Below, piece after piece: positions 7,240 to 14,657 of a DNA stretch of 16,157 bases (position 1 is its first letter; the number at the start of each line of letters is the position of its first letter). This stretch comes from an uncultured Clostridium sp. (GTDB lineage: Bacteria > Bacillota > Clostridia > TANB77 > CAG-508): positions 1 to 16,157 of the forward strand of contig URWN01000029.1 of the NCBI GenBank assembly GCA_900551615.1, in the 5' to 3' direction. A model generated the notes under the pieces. That model was not told the origin of the DNA. It did no database searches and saw only the letters and a list, made by a program, of their open reading frames with translations. The position numbers and the translations under genes were made by a program.

Positions 7240-7920
7240 ATGTTAATAACTTTTTTTAGAGCAATAATATTATACATATTTGTGTTAATAGTTATGAGAC
7301 TAATGGGAAAAAGAGAAATAGGGCAACTTCAACCATTTGAACTTGCAATTTCTATAATGATAGCAGACTTAGCCACAATTCCAATGAGTGATACAGGAGT
7401 TCCAATATTTAATGGATTGATTCCAATTTTAGGACTTTTAGTTATGCATTTATGTATTTCAGTTATAAATTTAAAAAGCATAAAAGCAAGAGAAGTCATT
7501 TGTGGAAAACCAACAATTTTAATATATAGAGGAAAAATCGATGAAAAAGCATTAAAAAAAGAAAGATTCACTGTTAATGAATTAGAAGAAAGGCTAAGAG
7601 GGAACAATATTGTAAATTTAGGTGATGTAGAATATGCAATATTAGAAACAAGTGGACAAGTAACAGTAATACAAAAACCAGAAAAAAGAACCACAACACC
7701 AGAAGATTTTAACATTGTACCTGAATATGAAGGTATTCCATATGATTTAGTTGTTGATGGAAAAATCATGAATCAGAATTTGCAATTAATTGGAAAGAAT
7801 TATAATTGGTTAAAAAAACAAGTTGAAAAATTTGATATGGAGCCAGAAGAGGCATTGGTTGTGACTTATGATGGTAAAGGCCAAATTTTCTGCCAGAAAA
7901 AAGAAAAGAAAAGTTCATAG
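7240..7920 (+). CDS. DUF421 membrane protein (YetF-like)
   Basis: A 226-residue protein of the DUF421 family (PF04239; Bacillus YetF, YrbG, YdfS). Three hydrophobic segments occupy roughly residues 2-20, 32-52 and 58-77. The family signature RLMGKREIGQLQPFELAISIMIADLATIPM sits across the first two. The C-terminal half is a soluble two-part alpha/beta domain containing NELEERLRGNNI, the VEYAILETSGQVTVIQKPEKR strand and VVDGKI. In Bacillus, YetF-type proteins have been implicated in membrane and spore functions, but the molecular activity is not settled. The ATG has GAGGAGG seven bases upstream. A DUF4363 gene follows 60 bases downstream, a pairing typical of clostridia, so the two probably act together at the membrane. 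No oddities in length or composition. Confidence 0.88.
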   Translation: MLITFFRAIILYIFVLIVMRLMGKREIGQLQPFELAISIMIADLATIPMSDTGVPIFNGLIPILGLLVMHLCISVINLKSIKAREVICGKPTILIYRGKIDEKALKKERFTVNELEERLRGNNIVNLGDVEYAILETSGQVTVIQKPEKRTTTPEDFNIVPEYEGIPYDLVVDGKIMNQNLQLIGKNYNWLKKQVEKFDMEPEEALVVTYDGKGQIFCQKKEKKSS

Positions 7921-7939
7921 AGTGAAAAATCTTAGTGCA

Positions 7940-7960
7940 TAATATAAGAGTTTTATATTA
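7940..7960. repeat. Short AT-only inverted repeat between the DUF421 and DUF4363 genes
   Basis: TAATATAA and TTATATTA form a perfect 8-base inverted repeat around GAGTT, flanked on both sides by TTAGTG-like copies. With no GC pairs the hairpin is weak. It may be an mRNA processing or attenuation point, or just AT-rich coincidence. Confidence 0.4.
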
Positions 7961-7980
7961 GTGTAAAAGGAGATAAGTAA

Positions 7981-8379
7981 ATGACGAAGGAATTAGTTAT
8001 TTCTGTAATTATTGTTGTAGTAATAATTGCAGGAGATATTTTTACTACAAAATATACAAACAAATCAATTGAAACAGCAACGCAAAGTTTATCAGAAATT
8101 AGAAAAGAAATGGAAAAAGAAAATGAAGAAGATATAGATGCAGATAAATTAAAAGAAAAAATTAAAGAGATTAGAGATGATTGGAATAAAAGACATAAAA
8201 AACTTGCCATTTATATTGAACATGATGAGTTAGAAAAAATTGAAACAGATTTGGCGGGACTCAATGGTTATTTAGATAAAGAAGAATATGGAGATTCTAT
8301 GGCTCAACTTGATATTAGTGTGTATGTTTTGGAACATATTAAAAATAAGACTACATTAAGTTTAATAAATATTTTTTAA
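7981..8379 (+). CDS. DUF4363 family membrane-anchored protein
   Basis: A 132-residue protein with one N-terminal membrane helix (about residues 4-20) and a highly charged helical remainder likely to face outward. It contains repeated Lys/Glu heptad-like stretches (about 40-70) and a four-helix-bundle feel, with a WNKRHKKLAIYIEHDELEKIE segment characteristic of DUF4363 (PF14276). The function of the family is unknown. In clostridia it regularly follows a DUF421 gene, as here, and some DUF421/DUF4363 pairs are found in sporulating species. AAAGGAGA lies seven bases before the ATG, so it can be translated independently. A terminator hairpin lies 58 bases after the stop. Confidence 0.75.
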   Translation: MTKELVISVIIVVVIIAGDIFTTKYTNKSIETATQSLSEIRKEMEKENEEDIDADKLKEKIKEIRDDWNKRHKKLAIYIEHDELEKIETDLAGLNGYLDKEEYGDSMAQLDISVYVLEHIKNKTTLSLINIF

Positions 8380-8436
8380 ATGAGAAAAAAATTAAATAAA
8401 ATATTTCATATTTTTAAAAGTAAATTTAGATTAAGA

Positions 8437-8465
8437 AAAGCCTCTAACAAATTGCTAGAGGCTTT
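8437..8465. terminator. Intrinsic terminator between the DUF4363 gene and the convergent Lon-like gene
   Basis: AAAGCCTCTA and TAGAGGCTTT pair perfectly around a 9-base loop. The stem is strong but the T run is only three bases followed by AT-rich sequence. It lies between two convergent genes and probably serves both. Confidence 0.78.
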
Positions 8466-8480
8466 ATATAATTTATAAAA

Positions 8481-10868
8481 TTACTTATTTTCATTAATTT
8501 TTGCATATTTTTTTAGTTTTTCATAAACAAGGTAATTAACTGTACCAGCAGGGAAGCGACCATTTTTATCCTTCTTACCAGCAGGAACACCAGTCAAAAC
8601 CTCGATACCTTCCTCAATTGTAGAAACTGCATAAACATGGAATAATCCTTTTTTTACAGCAGAAACAATCTCATCAGAAAGTTGCAAATTATCAACATTT
8701 TGAACAGGAATCATAACACCATGTTCGCCAGTTAAACCACGCATCTTACAAATTTGGAAATAACCCTCAATTTTTTCATTAACACCACCAATTGGTTGTA
8801 TTTGACCTTTTTGGTTAACTGACCCTGTAACAGCAATAGCTTGATTAATAGGTATTCCAGAAAGACTAGAAAGCAAACCATAAAGCTCTGTACTAGAAGC
8901 ACTATCACCATCTACACCATTATATAATTGTTCAAAACAAATACTTGCAGTTAAGCATAAAGGAATATCTTGTGCAAACATTTCACCTAAATATCCAGAT
9001 AAAATTAGAACACCTTTAGAATGAGTAGAACCAGAAAGCTCAACTTCTCTTTCTATATTTACAATTCCATTTTTACCAGTATATGTGTTAACTGTAATTT
9101 TAGCAGGTTTTCCAAATGAATAGTCGCCAATTGTTAAAATAGTAAGACCATTTATAGTTCCAACTTCAAAACCAGTTGTATCAATCAATAGAGAGTGATC
9201 TTTAATCATATCCATATATTTTGCATCAAATTTCTTTACTCTTTCAACTCTTTCAGCCAAAGCTTTATCTACAAATTCACTAGTTACAACTTTTGATTTT
9301 GACATTTTAGCCCAAGTTGCAGCCTCACCGGCAACTTTAATTAAATCATCAAATCTTGTAGATAATTTCTTATGACTTCCAGCAAGTTTTGATGCATATT
9401 CAACTAATCTTGCCATAGCACCTTTATCTAGATGAGGAAGTTGTTCAACCTCACAGAAACCATGAATTATTTGAGCAAGTTTATTTGCATTTTCATTATT
9501 TAAAGGTGCATCATCTTCAAATTCAACTTTTATTTTAAATAATTTTCTAAAGTCAGAATCCATAGCTAAAAGTGTTTGATAAATATTAGCATTTCCAATT
9601 AAAATAACTTTTAAATCTAATGGGATAGGTTCAGGTTTTAAAGAAACCATAACCATAGAGGCACGCTGGTCTGTTGTATTTTCTATACTTATTTCTTTGA
9701 CCCTTAAAGCCTTTTTCAATGCTTCATAACAAAAACTATTCTGCAACAAATCTTTAGCTTGGAAAATTATATATCCACCATTAGCTTGTTGTAAAAGACC
9801 TGGTTTTAACATTGTATGATCTGTTTTTAATGAACCATAATAATTTTCATATTCAAGAGAACCAAAAATATTATGATAAGAATAGTTTGAATCCATTATA
9901 ACAGGAGCACCTTCAGTATTAGAATTATCTACAAATAAATTAACTCTATAATTTAAAGATGGGTCTTGTTTTCTTTGAGCAGGATTCATTTGTTGTTGTT
10001 TTTCCTTTTCTTTATCTTCATCAACAAAATAAGAAACATTTTTTAATACATCTTGTTTAACATCATTTAAGAATTTTGTAATTTTTTTATTTCTCTTAAA
10101 TTGTGATTTTAAGTAATTAATATGAACATTAATTGTAAGTAAAGCAATATTAGATTGCCATTCAGAAATCTTTTTATCTGATTGTCTTTCTATAATTTTT
10201 ATTTGCTCAATTGCATCCATAATTTGAGATTGAACAATAGTTGATTTTTCTTCATATACTTGTTTTATAGAATTATCTAATTTATCAAATTCCTCTTCAT
10301 CAATAGCTTTTCCATTTACAACAGGCATCATATAAATACCATTTTGAGAAGATTTAACTTGAAAATTATGTTTTGATGCATCAATATTTAATTTTTCTAA
10401 AATGCTAGAACGTTTTTCCTCAAATTCTTGTTTAAGTAAAGCTTTTTCTTTTTCAAAATCATCAGCATTAAATGTTTTTTTGATATCTTTTTTAACTTCT
10501 AAGATAAAGCCATCCATTGCATTTTTAAATTCTTTACCTTGACCTGCAGGAAGTGAAACTGCAATTGGTTCATTAGGATTATCAAAATTATAGATGTAGC
10601 ACCAGTCACAAGGTGTTTTTTGTTTTTTAGATATTTTATTTAAATAATTTTTTGTATACATTGTTTTTCCAACACCACTTGGACCTTCAATATAAAGATT
10701 ATAACCTTTTACATCAACTTGCAAACCAAATTCAAGAGCTTTTATTCCACGTTCTTGGCCAATTCCGGTTGTAATATTTTCTAGTTCTTGAGTTGTATCA
10801 AAATCAAATATTTTTGTATCACAAGTCATTTTTAAATCTTTAAAATTCAATTCATTTTTGTTTTTCAT
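8481..10868 (-). CDS. Lon-family AAA+ ATP-dependent serine protease
   Basis: A 795-residue protease of the AAA_32/Lon_C type, the bacterial Lon relatives that lack the N-terminal substrate-binding domain of LonA. It would unfold and degrade proteins in the cytosol. The Walker A motif GPSGVGKT is at 62-69. An inserted helical, charged region (about 130-330) interrupts the AAA module, and a FRKLFKIKVEFEDDAP segment near residue 450 belongs to the ATPase core. The C-terminal Lon protease domain has GDSASST with catalytic S656 and GGVNEKIEG with catalytic K699; the 43-residue distance equals that in E. coli Lon. There is no membrane segment, unlike archaeal LonB. The chosen start has GGAGG seven bases upstream; an in-frame ATG 13 codons earlier (10907) lacks such a site. 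It is monocistronic, divergent from the TetR operon. Substrates are unknown. Confidence 0.9.
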   Translation of the reverse strand: MKNKNELNFKDLKMTCDTKIFDFDTTQELENITTGIGQERGIKALEFGLQVDVKGYNLYIEGPSGVGKTMYTKNYLNKISKKQKTPCDWCYIYNFDNPNEPIAVSLPAGQGKEFKNAMDGFILEVKKDIKKTFNADDFEKEKALLKQEFEEKRSSILEKLNIDASKHNFQVKSSQNGIYMMPVVNGKAIDEEEFDKLDNSIKQVYEEKSTIVQSQIMDAIEQIKIIERQSDKKISEWQSNIALLTINVHINYLKSQFKRNKKITKFLNDVKQDVLKNVSYFVDEDKEKEKQQQMNPAQRKQDPSLNYRVNLFVDNSNTEGAPVIMDSNYSYHNIFGSLEYENYYGSLKTDHTMLKPGLLQQANGGYIIFQAKDLLQNSFCYEALKKALRVKEISIENTTDQRASMVMVSLKPEPIPLDLKVILIGNANIYQTLLAMDSDFRKLFKIKVEFEDDAPLNNENANKLAQIIHGFCEVEQLPHLDKGAMARLVEYASKLAGSHKKLSTRFDDLIKVAGEAATWAKMSKSKVVTSEFVDKALAERVERVKKFDAKYMDMIKDHSLLIDTTGFEVGTINGLTILTIGDYSFGKPAKITVNTYTGKNGIVNIEREVELSGSTHSKGVLILSGYLGEMFAQDIPLCLTASICFEQLYNGVDGDSASSTELYGLLSSLSGIPINQAIAVTGSVNQKGQIQPIGGVNEKIEGYFQICKMRGLTGEHGVMIPVQNVDNLQLSDEIVSAVKKGLFHVYAVSTIEEGIEVLTGVPAGKKDKNGRFPAGTVNYLVYEKLKKYAKINENK

Positions 10869-10875
10869 TAGTTTT

Positions 10876-10880
10876 CCTCC
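10876..10880 (-). promoter_or_regulatory. Ribosome binding site that sets the start of the Lon-like protease
   Basis: Minus-strand GGAGG lies seven bases before the ATG at 10868-10866. The upstream in-frame ATG at 10907-10905 would read through this site as codons and has only AT-rich sequence before it, so the shorter form is preferred. Confidence 0.75.
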
Positions 10881-10934
10881 AAAATTTTTTTCTTTTATTG
10901 TAACCATTTTTTTTAAGTATTATTTACTATTGAT

Positions 10935-10963
10935 ATTTTATATTAGTTGTTGAAATTTGTAAA
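10935..10963 (-). promoter_or_regulatory. Sigma-A-like promoter for the Lon-like protease
   Basis: On the minus strand TTTACA (10963-10958) and TAAAAT (10940-10935) are 17 bases apart, giving a leader of about 60 bases. A CIRCE or CtsR heat-shock operator was looked for by eye around it and none was seen. Confidence 0.5.
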
Positions 10964-11027
10964 GATTTGTAACAAAAATTTCATATAAAATTTAAAGATG
11001 ACTAATCGTTCAAATTTATAAAAAATA

Positions 11028-11056
11028 TTGAAAAAAATCAATAATAAATATATAAT
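11028..11056 (+). promoter_or_regulatory. Sigma-A promoter for the TetR / acyl-CoA synthetase operon
   Basis: TTGAAA at 11028-11033, a 17-base spacer, and a perfect TATAAT at 11051-11056. Transcription should begin near 11063, leaving a leader of roughly 95 bases that contains the palindrome at 11082-11111. Confidence 0.6.
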
Positions 11057-11081
11057 AAAAAACGAAAAAATTAGGATAAGT

Positions 11082-11111
11082 AAAATAATAGATTTGTAAA
11101 TTTATTATTTT
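11082..11111. promoter_or_regulatory. 30-bp near-perfect palindrome, candidate TetR operator
   Basis: Outer arms AAAATAATA (11082-11090) and TATTATTTT (11103-11111) are exact inverted copies. Inside them ATTT-GT-AAAT repeats the symmetry, so 13 of 15 base pairs across the centre are symmetric. It starts about 20 bases after the predicted transcription start and ends 47 bases before the TetR gene. This fits an autoregulatory operator that blocks elongation or initiation. It is all A/T except two G, so some symmetry could be chance. Confidence 0.5.
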
Positions 11112-11158
11112 TATTTTAAGATTAGCTAAATGAAGCGAAGCGAAAGGGATGAACAAAT

Positions 11159-11728
11159 ATGAATAAAACCAAAAGAAAAATATTTGAAACATCAATGAAA
11201 TTATTTGCAGAAAAAGGATATGATGCAACAAGTATAGAAGAAATAACAGCAACAGTAGGAGTGGCAAAAGGAACACTATATTATCATTTTTCAAGTAAAG
11301 AAGAAATATTCAATTTCCTAATAGAGGAAGGAATAAAACTATTGCAAAACAGTATTGATATAAAAACAGAAAAATTAGAAAACTATATAGATAAAATAAA
11401 AGCTATTGTATTAATAGAAATAAAAATAGTAAACAAATATGAAGATTTTATAACAATTTTATTAAGTCAATTTTATGGAAAAGAAGCAAGAAATAAAATG
11501 TGCCAAAAACACGTTTTTGAATATATAGGAAAAATTGAGAAAATAGTAGAAGAAGGGATGAAAAAAGGAGAAATAAAACAAGGTGATCCAAAAGTAATAG
11601 CATCAGAAATTTATGCATTGATAGCATCTACTTTAGTATACAAAATGAAAAATGAAAATGAAATTGATATAATAAAAACATACAAAGAATTTGAAAGAAC
11701 AGTAGTAGAAGGACTTAAAGTAAAATAA
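11159..11728 (+). CDS. TetR/AcrR-family transcriptional regulator
   Basis: A 189-residue one-component repressor. The N-terminal DNA-binding helix-turn-helix spans about residues 5-52, with the family signature LFAEKGYDATSIEEITATVGVAK followed by GTLYYHFSSKEEIF. The C-terminal ligand domain (about 60-185) is all-helical; its ligand cannot be read from sequence, although the neighbour suggests a fatty acid or acyl-CoA. It is the first gene of a two-gene operon: the acyl-CoA synthetase starts 19 bases after its stop. GAAAGGGATG lies before the ATG. A promoter and a long palindrome lie directly upstream, consistent with autoregulation. The N-terminal family assignment is secure; the fatty-acid role is inferred from context, as in FadR/FabR-like TetR members. 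Confidence 0.93.
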   Translation: MNKTKRKIFETSMKLFAEKGYDATSIEEITATVGVAKGTLYYHFSSKEEIFNFLIEEGIKLLQNSIDIKTEKLENYIDKIKAIVLIEIKIVNKYEDFITILLSQFYGKEARNKMCQKHVFEYIGKIEKIVEEGMKKGEIKQGDPKVIASEIYALIASTLVYKMKNENEIDIIKTYKEFERTVVEGLKVK

Positions 11729-11747
11729 AACGAGAGGAAAAAATAAA

Positions 11748-13466
11748 ATGAGAGAACCATTATATAAAGTTGAAAAAATAACAGATTTAAAAGATATGAT
11801 AAACAAATCAGTAGAAAAGTTTTCAGATAGACCAGCATATGTATTTAAAACAGAAAAAAAGGGAGAATTTAAAGAAATAACATATAAACAATTAAAAAAT
11901 GATATTGACAGTTTAGGAACAGCATTAATTAATTTGGGATTAGAAGGTAAAAGAGTTGCAGTAATTGGAGAGAACAGATATGAATGGGGAGTAACATATT
12001 TAGCAGTAGTAAATGGAACAGGAACTATTGTACCATTAGACAAAGCATTACCAGAAAATGAAATAGAAAGCTTGATAATTCGTTCAGGTGTTGAAGCAAT
12101 AGCATATTCGAACAAATACAATGAAATAATGAACGATTTAAAAGAAAAGAAAAATACAGATTTAAAATATTTTATTTCAATGGATTTAGATGAAAGTGAA
12201 AATGGAATCATATCATTTAAAAAATTATTAACAAGAGGAAAAGAGTTATTAGAAAATGGAGATAAAAGATTTATTGATGCTAAAATTAATGTAGAAGAAA
12301 TGAGAATAATGCTATTTACATCAGGAACTACATCAAAATCAAAAGCAGTAATGTTATCACATAAAAATATAGCAAGTAATTTAATGGATATATCTTCTGT
12401 ATTAAAAGTAAGGGAAGATGATAGATTTTTATCATTTTTACCATTACATCATACATTTGAATGTACAACAGGATTTTTATTACCATTATCAGTTGGAGCA
12501 TCTATTGCATTTTGTGATGGAATCAGACACATTGCAGAAAATATAAAAGAATATGATATTACATTTATGGTATCAGTTCCAGTTTTATATGAAAATATGT
12601 GTAAAAAAATAATGAAATCAATAAAAGACCAAGGAAAAGGAACAACTGTAAATGTAGGAATGAAAGTTTCAAATGCATTGTTAAAGGTTGGATTAGATAT
12701 AAGAGGAAAATTATTTAAACAAGTACATGATAGTCTAGGTTCAAAATTGAGATTATTAGTTGCAGGAGGTGCAGCATTAGATCCAGACACAGAAAAAACA
12801 TTTAATTCATTAGGAATTAATATGGTACAAGGTTATGGACTAACAGAATCTTCACCAGTTATTGCTGTAGAAGACGATAAATACAAAAAAATAGGATCAA
12901 TAGGAAAAGCATTACCAACATTAGATGTAAAAATAGATGAACCAAATGAAGAAGGAATAGGAGAATTATTAGTAAAAGGACCAACAATAATGCTTGGGTA
13001 TTATGAAAATGAAGAAGCAACAAAAGAAACAATTGACAAAGAAGGATGGCTACATACAGGAGATTTAGCAAAAATAGACAAAGATGGTTTTATATTTATA
13101 ACAGGAAGAAAGAAATTTGTTATTGTATTAAAAAATGGAAAAAATGTATATCCAGAAGAACTAGAAATATTAATAAACAAAATAGCAGGAGTAAAAGAAT
13201 GCTTTGTATATGGAAAACCAGAAGATGATGGTGATTACAAAATATCAGCAAAAATAGTATATGACAAGGAAATAATGAAAGATATTTATGGAGTAGAAGA
13301 AGAAAAAGATATAAAAGAAAAATTATGGAAGGAAGTTAAAACAATAAACAAAACAATGCCAAAATATAAATACATAAAAGGAATAACTATTACAGAAGAA
13401 GAATTAATAAAAACTACTACGCGTAAAGTAAAAAGAAATGTTGAAATGAAAAAAATTGTAATGTAA
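11748..13466 (+). CDS. Long-chain acyl-CoA synthetase (AMP-forming), FadD-like
   Basis: A 572-residue adenylate-forming ligase that would activate a fatty acid with ATP and load it onto CoA. Motifs in order: TSGTTSKSKAVMLSH from T191 (phosphate-binding A3; the usual GxPKG is replaced by SKSKA, a variant common in clostridial members), HHTFECT, the acyl-binding/A5 motif GYGLTESSP at 362-370, GWLHTGDLA with ribose-binding D439, TGRKKFVIVLKNGKNVYPEELE, and near the C-terminus TTTRKVKRN with the catalytic Lys at about K560. There is no carrier-protein or reductase domain fused. No beta-oxidation genes are near, so it may serve phospholipid synthesis or recycling of exogenous fatty acids rather than degradation. 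It is translated from GAGAGG nine bases upstream and is co-transcribed with the TetR regulator. An intrinsic terminator follows. Confidence 0.9.
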   Translation: MREPLYKVEKITDLKDMINKSVEKFSDRPAYVFKTEKKGEFKEITYKQLKNDIDSLGTALINLGLEGKRVAVIGENRYEWGVTYLAVVNGTGTIVPLDKALPENEIESLIIRSGVEAIAYSNKYNEIMNDLKEKKNTDLKYFISMDLDESENGIISFKKLLTRGKELLENGDKRFIDAKINVEEMRIMLFTSGTTSKSKAVMLSHKNIASNLMDISSVLKVREDDRFLSFLPLHHTFECTTGFLLPLSVGASIAFCDGIRHIAENIKEYDITFMVSVPVLYENMCKKIMKSIKDQGKGTTVNVGMKVSNALLKVGLDIRGKLFKQVHDSLGSKLRLLVAGGAALDPDTEKTFNSLGINMVQGYGLTESSPVIAVEDDKYKKIGSIGKALPTLDVKIDEPNEEGIGELLVKGPTIMLGYYENEEATKETIDKEGWLHTGDLAKIDKDGFIFITGRKKFVIVLKNGKNVYPEELEILINKIAGVKECFVYGKPEDDGDYKISAKIVYDKEIMKDIYGVEEEKDIKEKLWKEVKTINKTMPKYKYIKGITITEEELIKTTTRKVKRNVEMKKIVM

Positions 13467-13503
13467 CATAATTGTAATAATATTGTAATAAAAATGTAAA
13501 CTA

Positions 13504-13532
13504 AAAAAACTACAATTCTATTGTAGTTTTTT
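13504..13532. terminator. Intrinsic terminator of the TetR / acyl-CoA synthetase operon
   Basis: AAAAAACTACAAT and ATTGTAGTTTTTT are perfect 13-base arms around a three-base TCT loop, ending in six T. The A/T symmetry would also permit termination in the reverse direction. The right arm overlaps the -35 region of the next promoter. Confidence 0.88.
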
Positions 13533-13549
13533 GTTTATTATTGTATAAT
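13521..13549 (+). promoter_or_regulatory. Promoter for the unknown 302-aa gene, embedded in the preceding terminator
   Basis: A perfect TATAAT at 13544-13549 lies 17 bases after TTGTAG at 13521-13526. The -35 matches the consensus only in TTG and is part of the terminator's right arm. The leader would be about 45 bases. Confidence 0.5.
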
Positions 13550-13585
13550 TATAAAAGAAACAGTAAAAGCAATAAAGCGTAAGAT

Positions 13586-13593
13586 AAAGGAGG
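13586..13593 (+). promoter_or_regulatory. Ribosome binding site that sets the start of the 302-aa gene
   Basis: AAAGGAGG is nine bases before the ATG at 13603. An alternative in-frame TTG at 13594 touches the site directly and cannot be used with it. Confidence 0.85.
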
Positions 13594-13602
13594 TTGTTTA
13601 CA

Positions 13603-14511
13603 ATGTCAAGATCAGGCATAGTAAACGTGAGAATGGTAATCACGGAAGAAAAAATCTTATCAAATATAGAAAAAGTCCAAAAAATGATAAATCCTAACAG
13701 TAAGAAACAAATTGTACAATTAGAAGAAGACGCTTACTTTAAAGATTTAATAGAAGCAATAAAAACATATTTAATTGAATACCCAAAAAAGAAGAATTTC
13801 CCTAGCAGTGTATATAAAGCAGCATATGGATTAGTAGAATTTGCAACAAACCAATTTGAAGAAAATACAAAAAGAATAGAAGAATTAATTAGACAAAGAG
13901 AACAAAATATAGCATTAGCAGGACAATTAAAAGAATTAATTGAAACAGTTGACAACAAAGAAGATGGTTGGAAAGACAAAATAAAGAATGCTGAATCAGA
14001 CTTTTCAGAAGATATAATAGATACTTTAAATATATTAGGAAAATGCAAAACAAAAACATCACAAAACTATACTGATGCTATGAAATTGTTAAATGCAAGA
14101 GTAAATAACCTAGAATCAAACTTACATATAGAAATAGATATGGAAAGAATTGAAGATAGATCAAAAGCATTAAGTTATATAGGAATTGAAGTTGCAGATG
14201 CATTAAAGACTATCCCAACACCAATAGAAGAACCAGCAAAAGTAGAAAAAATTGAAGAACAACCAGAAGTAGAAGTTCAAAAAGCTAAAAAGGTTCAAAA
14301 AATACAAAAAGTTGAAGCTGTTCAACAAGAATTAGAACAAGAACAACAAGCACAAGAACAATATGTTCAAGAAACAACATTTGAGAAAAAACCATCATTA
14401 TGGCAAAGAATTAAGAATAGTAAAATTGTTAGAGCAATTAGATATGCTATGAAAATTAGAGTTGTTTTACAATATCCAGCACTTCCAGAAGGAAAAGGTG
14501 AAAATTATTAA
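13603..14511 (+). CDS. Uncharacterised protein with helical core, E/Q/K-rich linker and basic tail
   Basis: I do not recognise this 302-residue protein. Visible parts: a short start SRSGIVNVRMVITEEKIL; a mostly helical region to about residue 200, with charged helices (for example 84-116) able to form coiled coils; a low-complexity linker of about 205-262 rich in Glu, Gln, Lys, Val and Pro, including KAKKVQKIQKVEAVQ and a Q/E run at 241-252; and a basic, aromatic tail (263-288, KKPSLWQRIKNSKIVRAIRYAMKIR) that looks amphipathic, then a PALPEGKGENY end. There is one cysteine (C148), no signal peptide and no true membrane span. The tail could bind membrane, nucleic acid or a partner. It has its own promoter and terminator-like hairpin and sits between the acyl-CoA synthetase operon and a tRNA gene, which gives no functional hint. 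The layout suggests a cytosolic scaffold or a cell-envelope-associated protein, as inference only. Confidence 0.8.
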   Translation: MSRSGIVNVRMVITEEKILSNIEKVQKMINPNSKKQIVQLEEDAYFKDLIEAIKTYLIEYPKKKNFPSSVYKAAYGLVEFATNQFEENTKRIEELIRQREQNIALAGQLKELIETVDNKEDGWKDKIKNAESDFSEDIIDTLNILGKCKTKTSQNYTDAMKLLNARVNNLESNLHIEIDMERIEDRSKALSYIGIEVADALKTIPTPIEEPAKVEKIEEQPEVEVQKAKKVQKIQKVEAVQQELEQEQQAQEQYVQETTFEKKPSLWQRIKNSKIVRAIRYAMKIRVVLQYPALPEGKGENY

Positions 14512-14520
14512 TATAAAAAA

Positions 14521-14560
14521 GGAGTTAAGGCCTAAAAAGGCTTTAATTCCTTAAAATTTT
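14521..14560 (+). terminator. Terminator-like hairpin after the 302-aa gene
   Basis: GGAGTTAAGGCC and GGCTTTAATTCC pair over 12 positions with two G-U pairs around a TAAAAA loop. The following tract TTAAAATTTT is T-rich but interrupted, so efficiency is uncertain. Confidence 0.65.
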
Positions 14561-14590
14561 AAAATAAAGGAAAAAATTTTCTAAAAAGTA

Positions 14591-14619
14591 TTGACAACAA
14601 AAAAAAAATAGGTTATACT
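14591..14619 (+). promoter_or_regulatory. Strong sigma-A promoter of the tRNA gene
   Basis: A perfect TTGACA at 14591-14596 and TATACT at 14614-14619 are spaced by exactly 17 bases, the best promoter in the window. The short leader holds a small hairpin, CTTGC and GCAAG (14624-14638), between the start point and the tRNA 5' end at 14658. Confidence 0.85.
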
Positions 14620-14657
14620 TTATCTTGCGTTAAGCAAGAAATAAATTTAATACTAAT

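Noticed and set aside
10869..10980. A CIRCE or CtsR operator before the Lon-like protease
   Set aside because: Neither the TTAGCACTC/GAGTGCTAA inverted repeat nor the GGTCAAA heptad repeat is present.
11633..12211. A 192-codon open frame on the minus strand across the TetR/acyl-CoA synthetase junction
   Set aside because: It is antisense to two well-recognised genes, has a Phe/Ser/Leu-rich composition typical of reverse-complemented AT-rich coding sequence, and lacks a convincing ribosome binding site.
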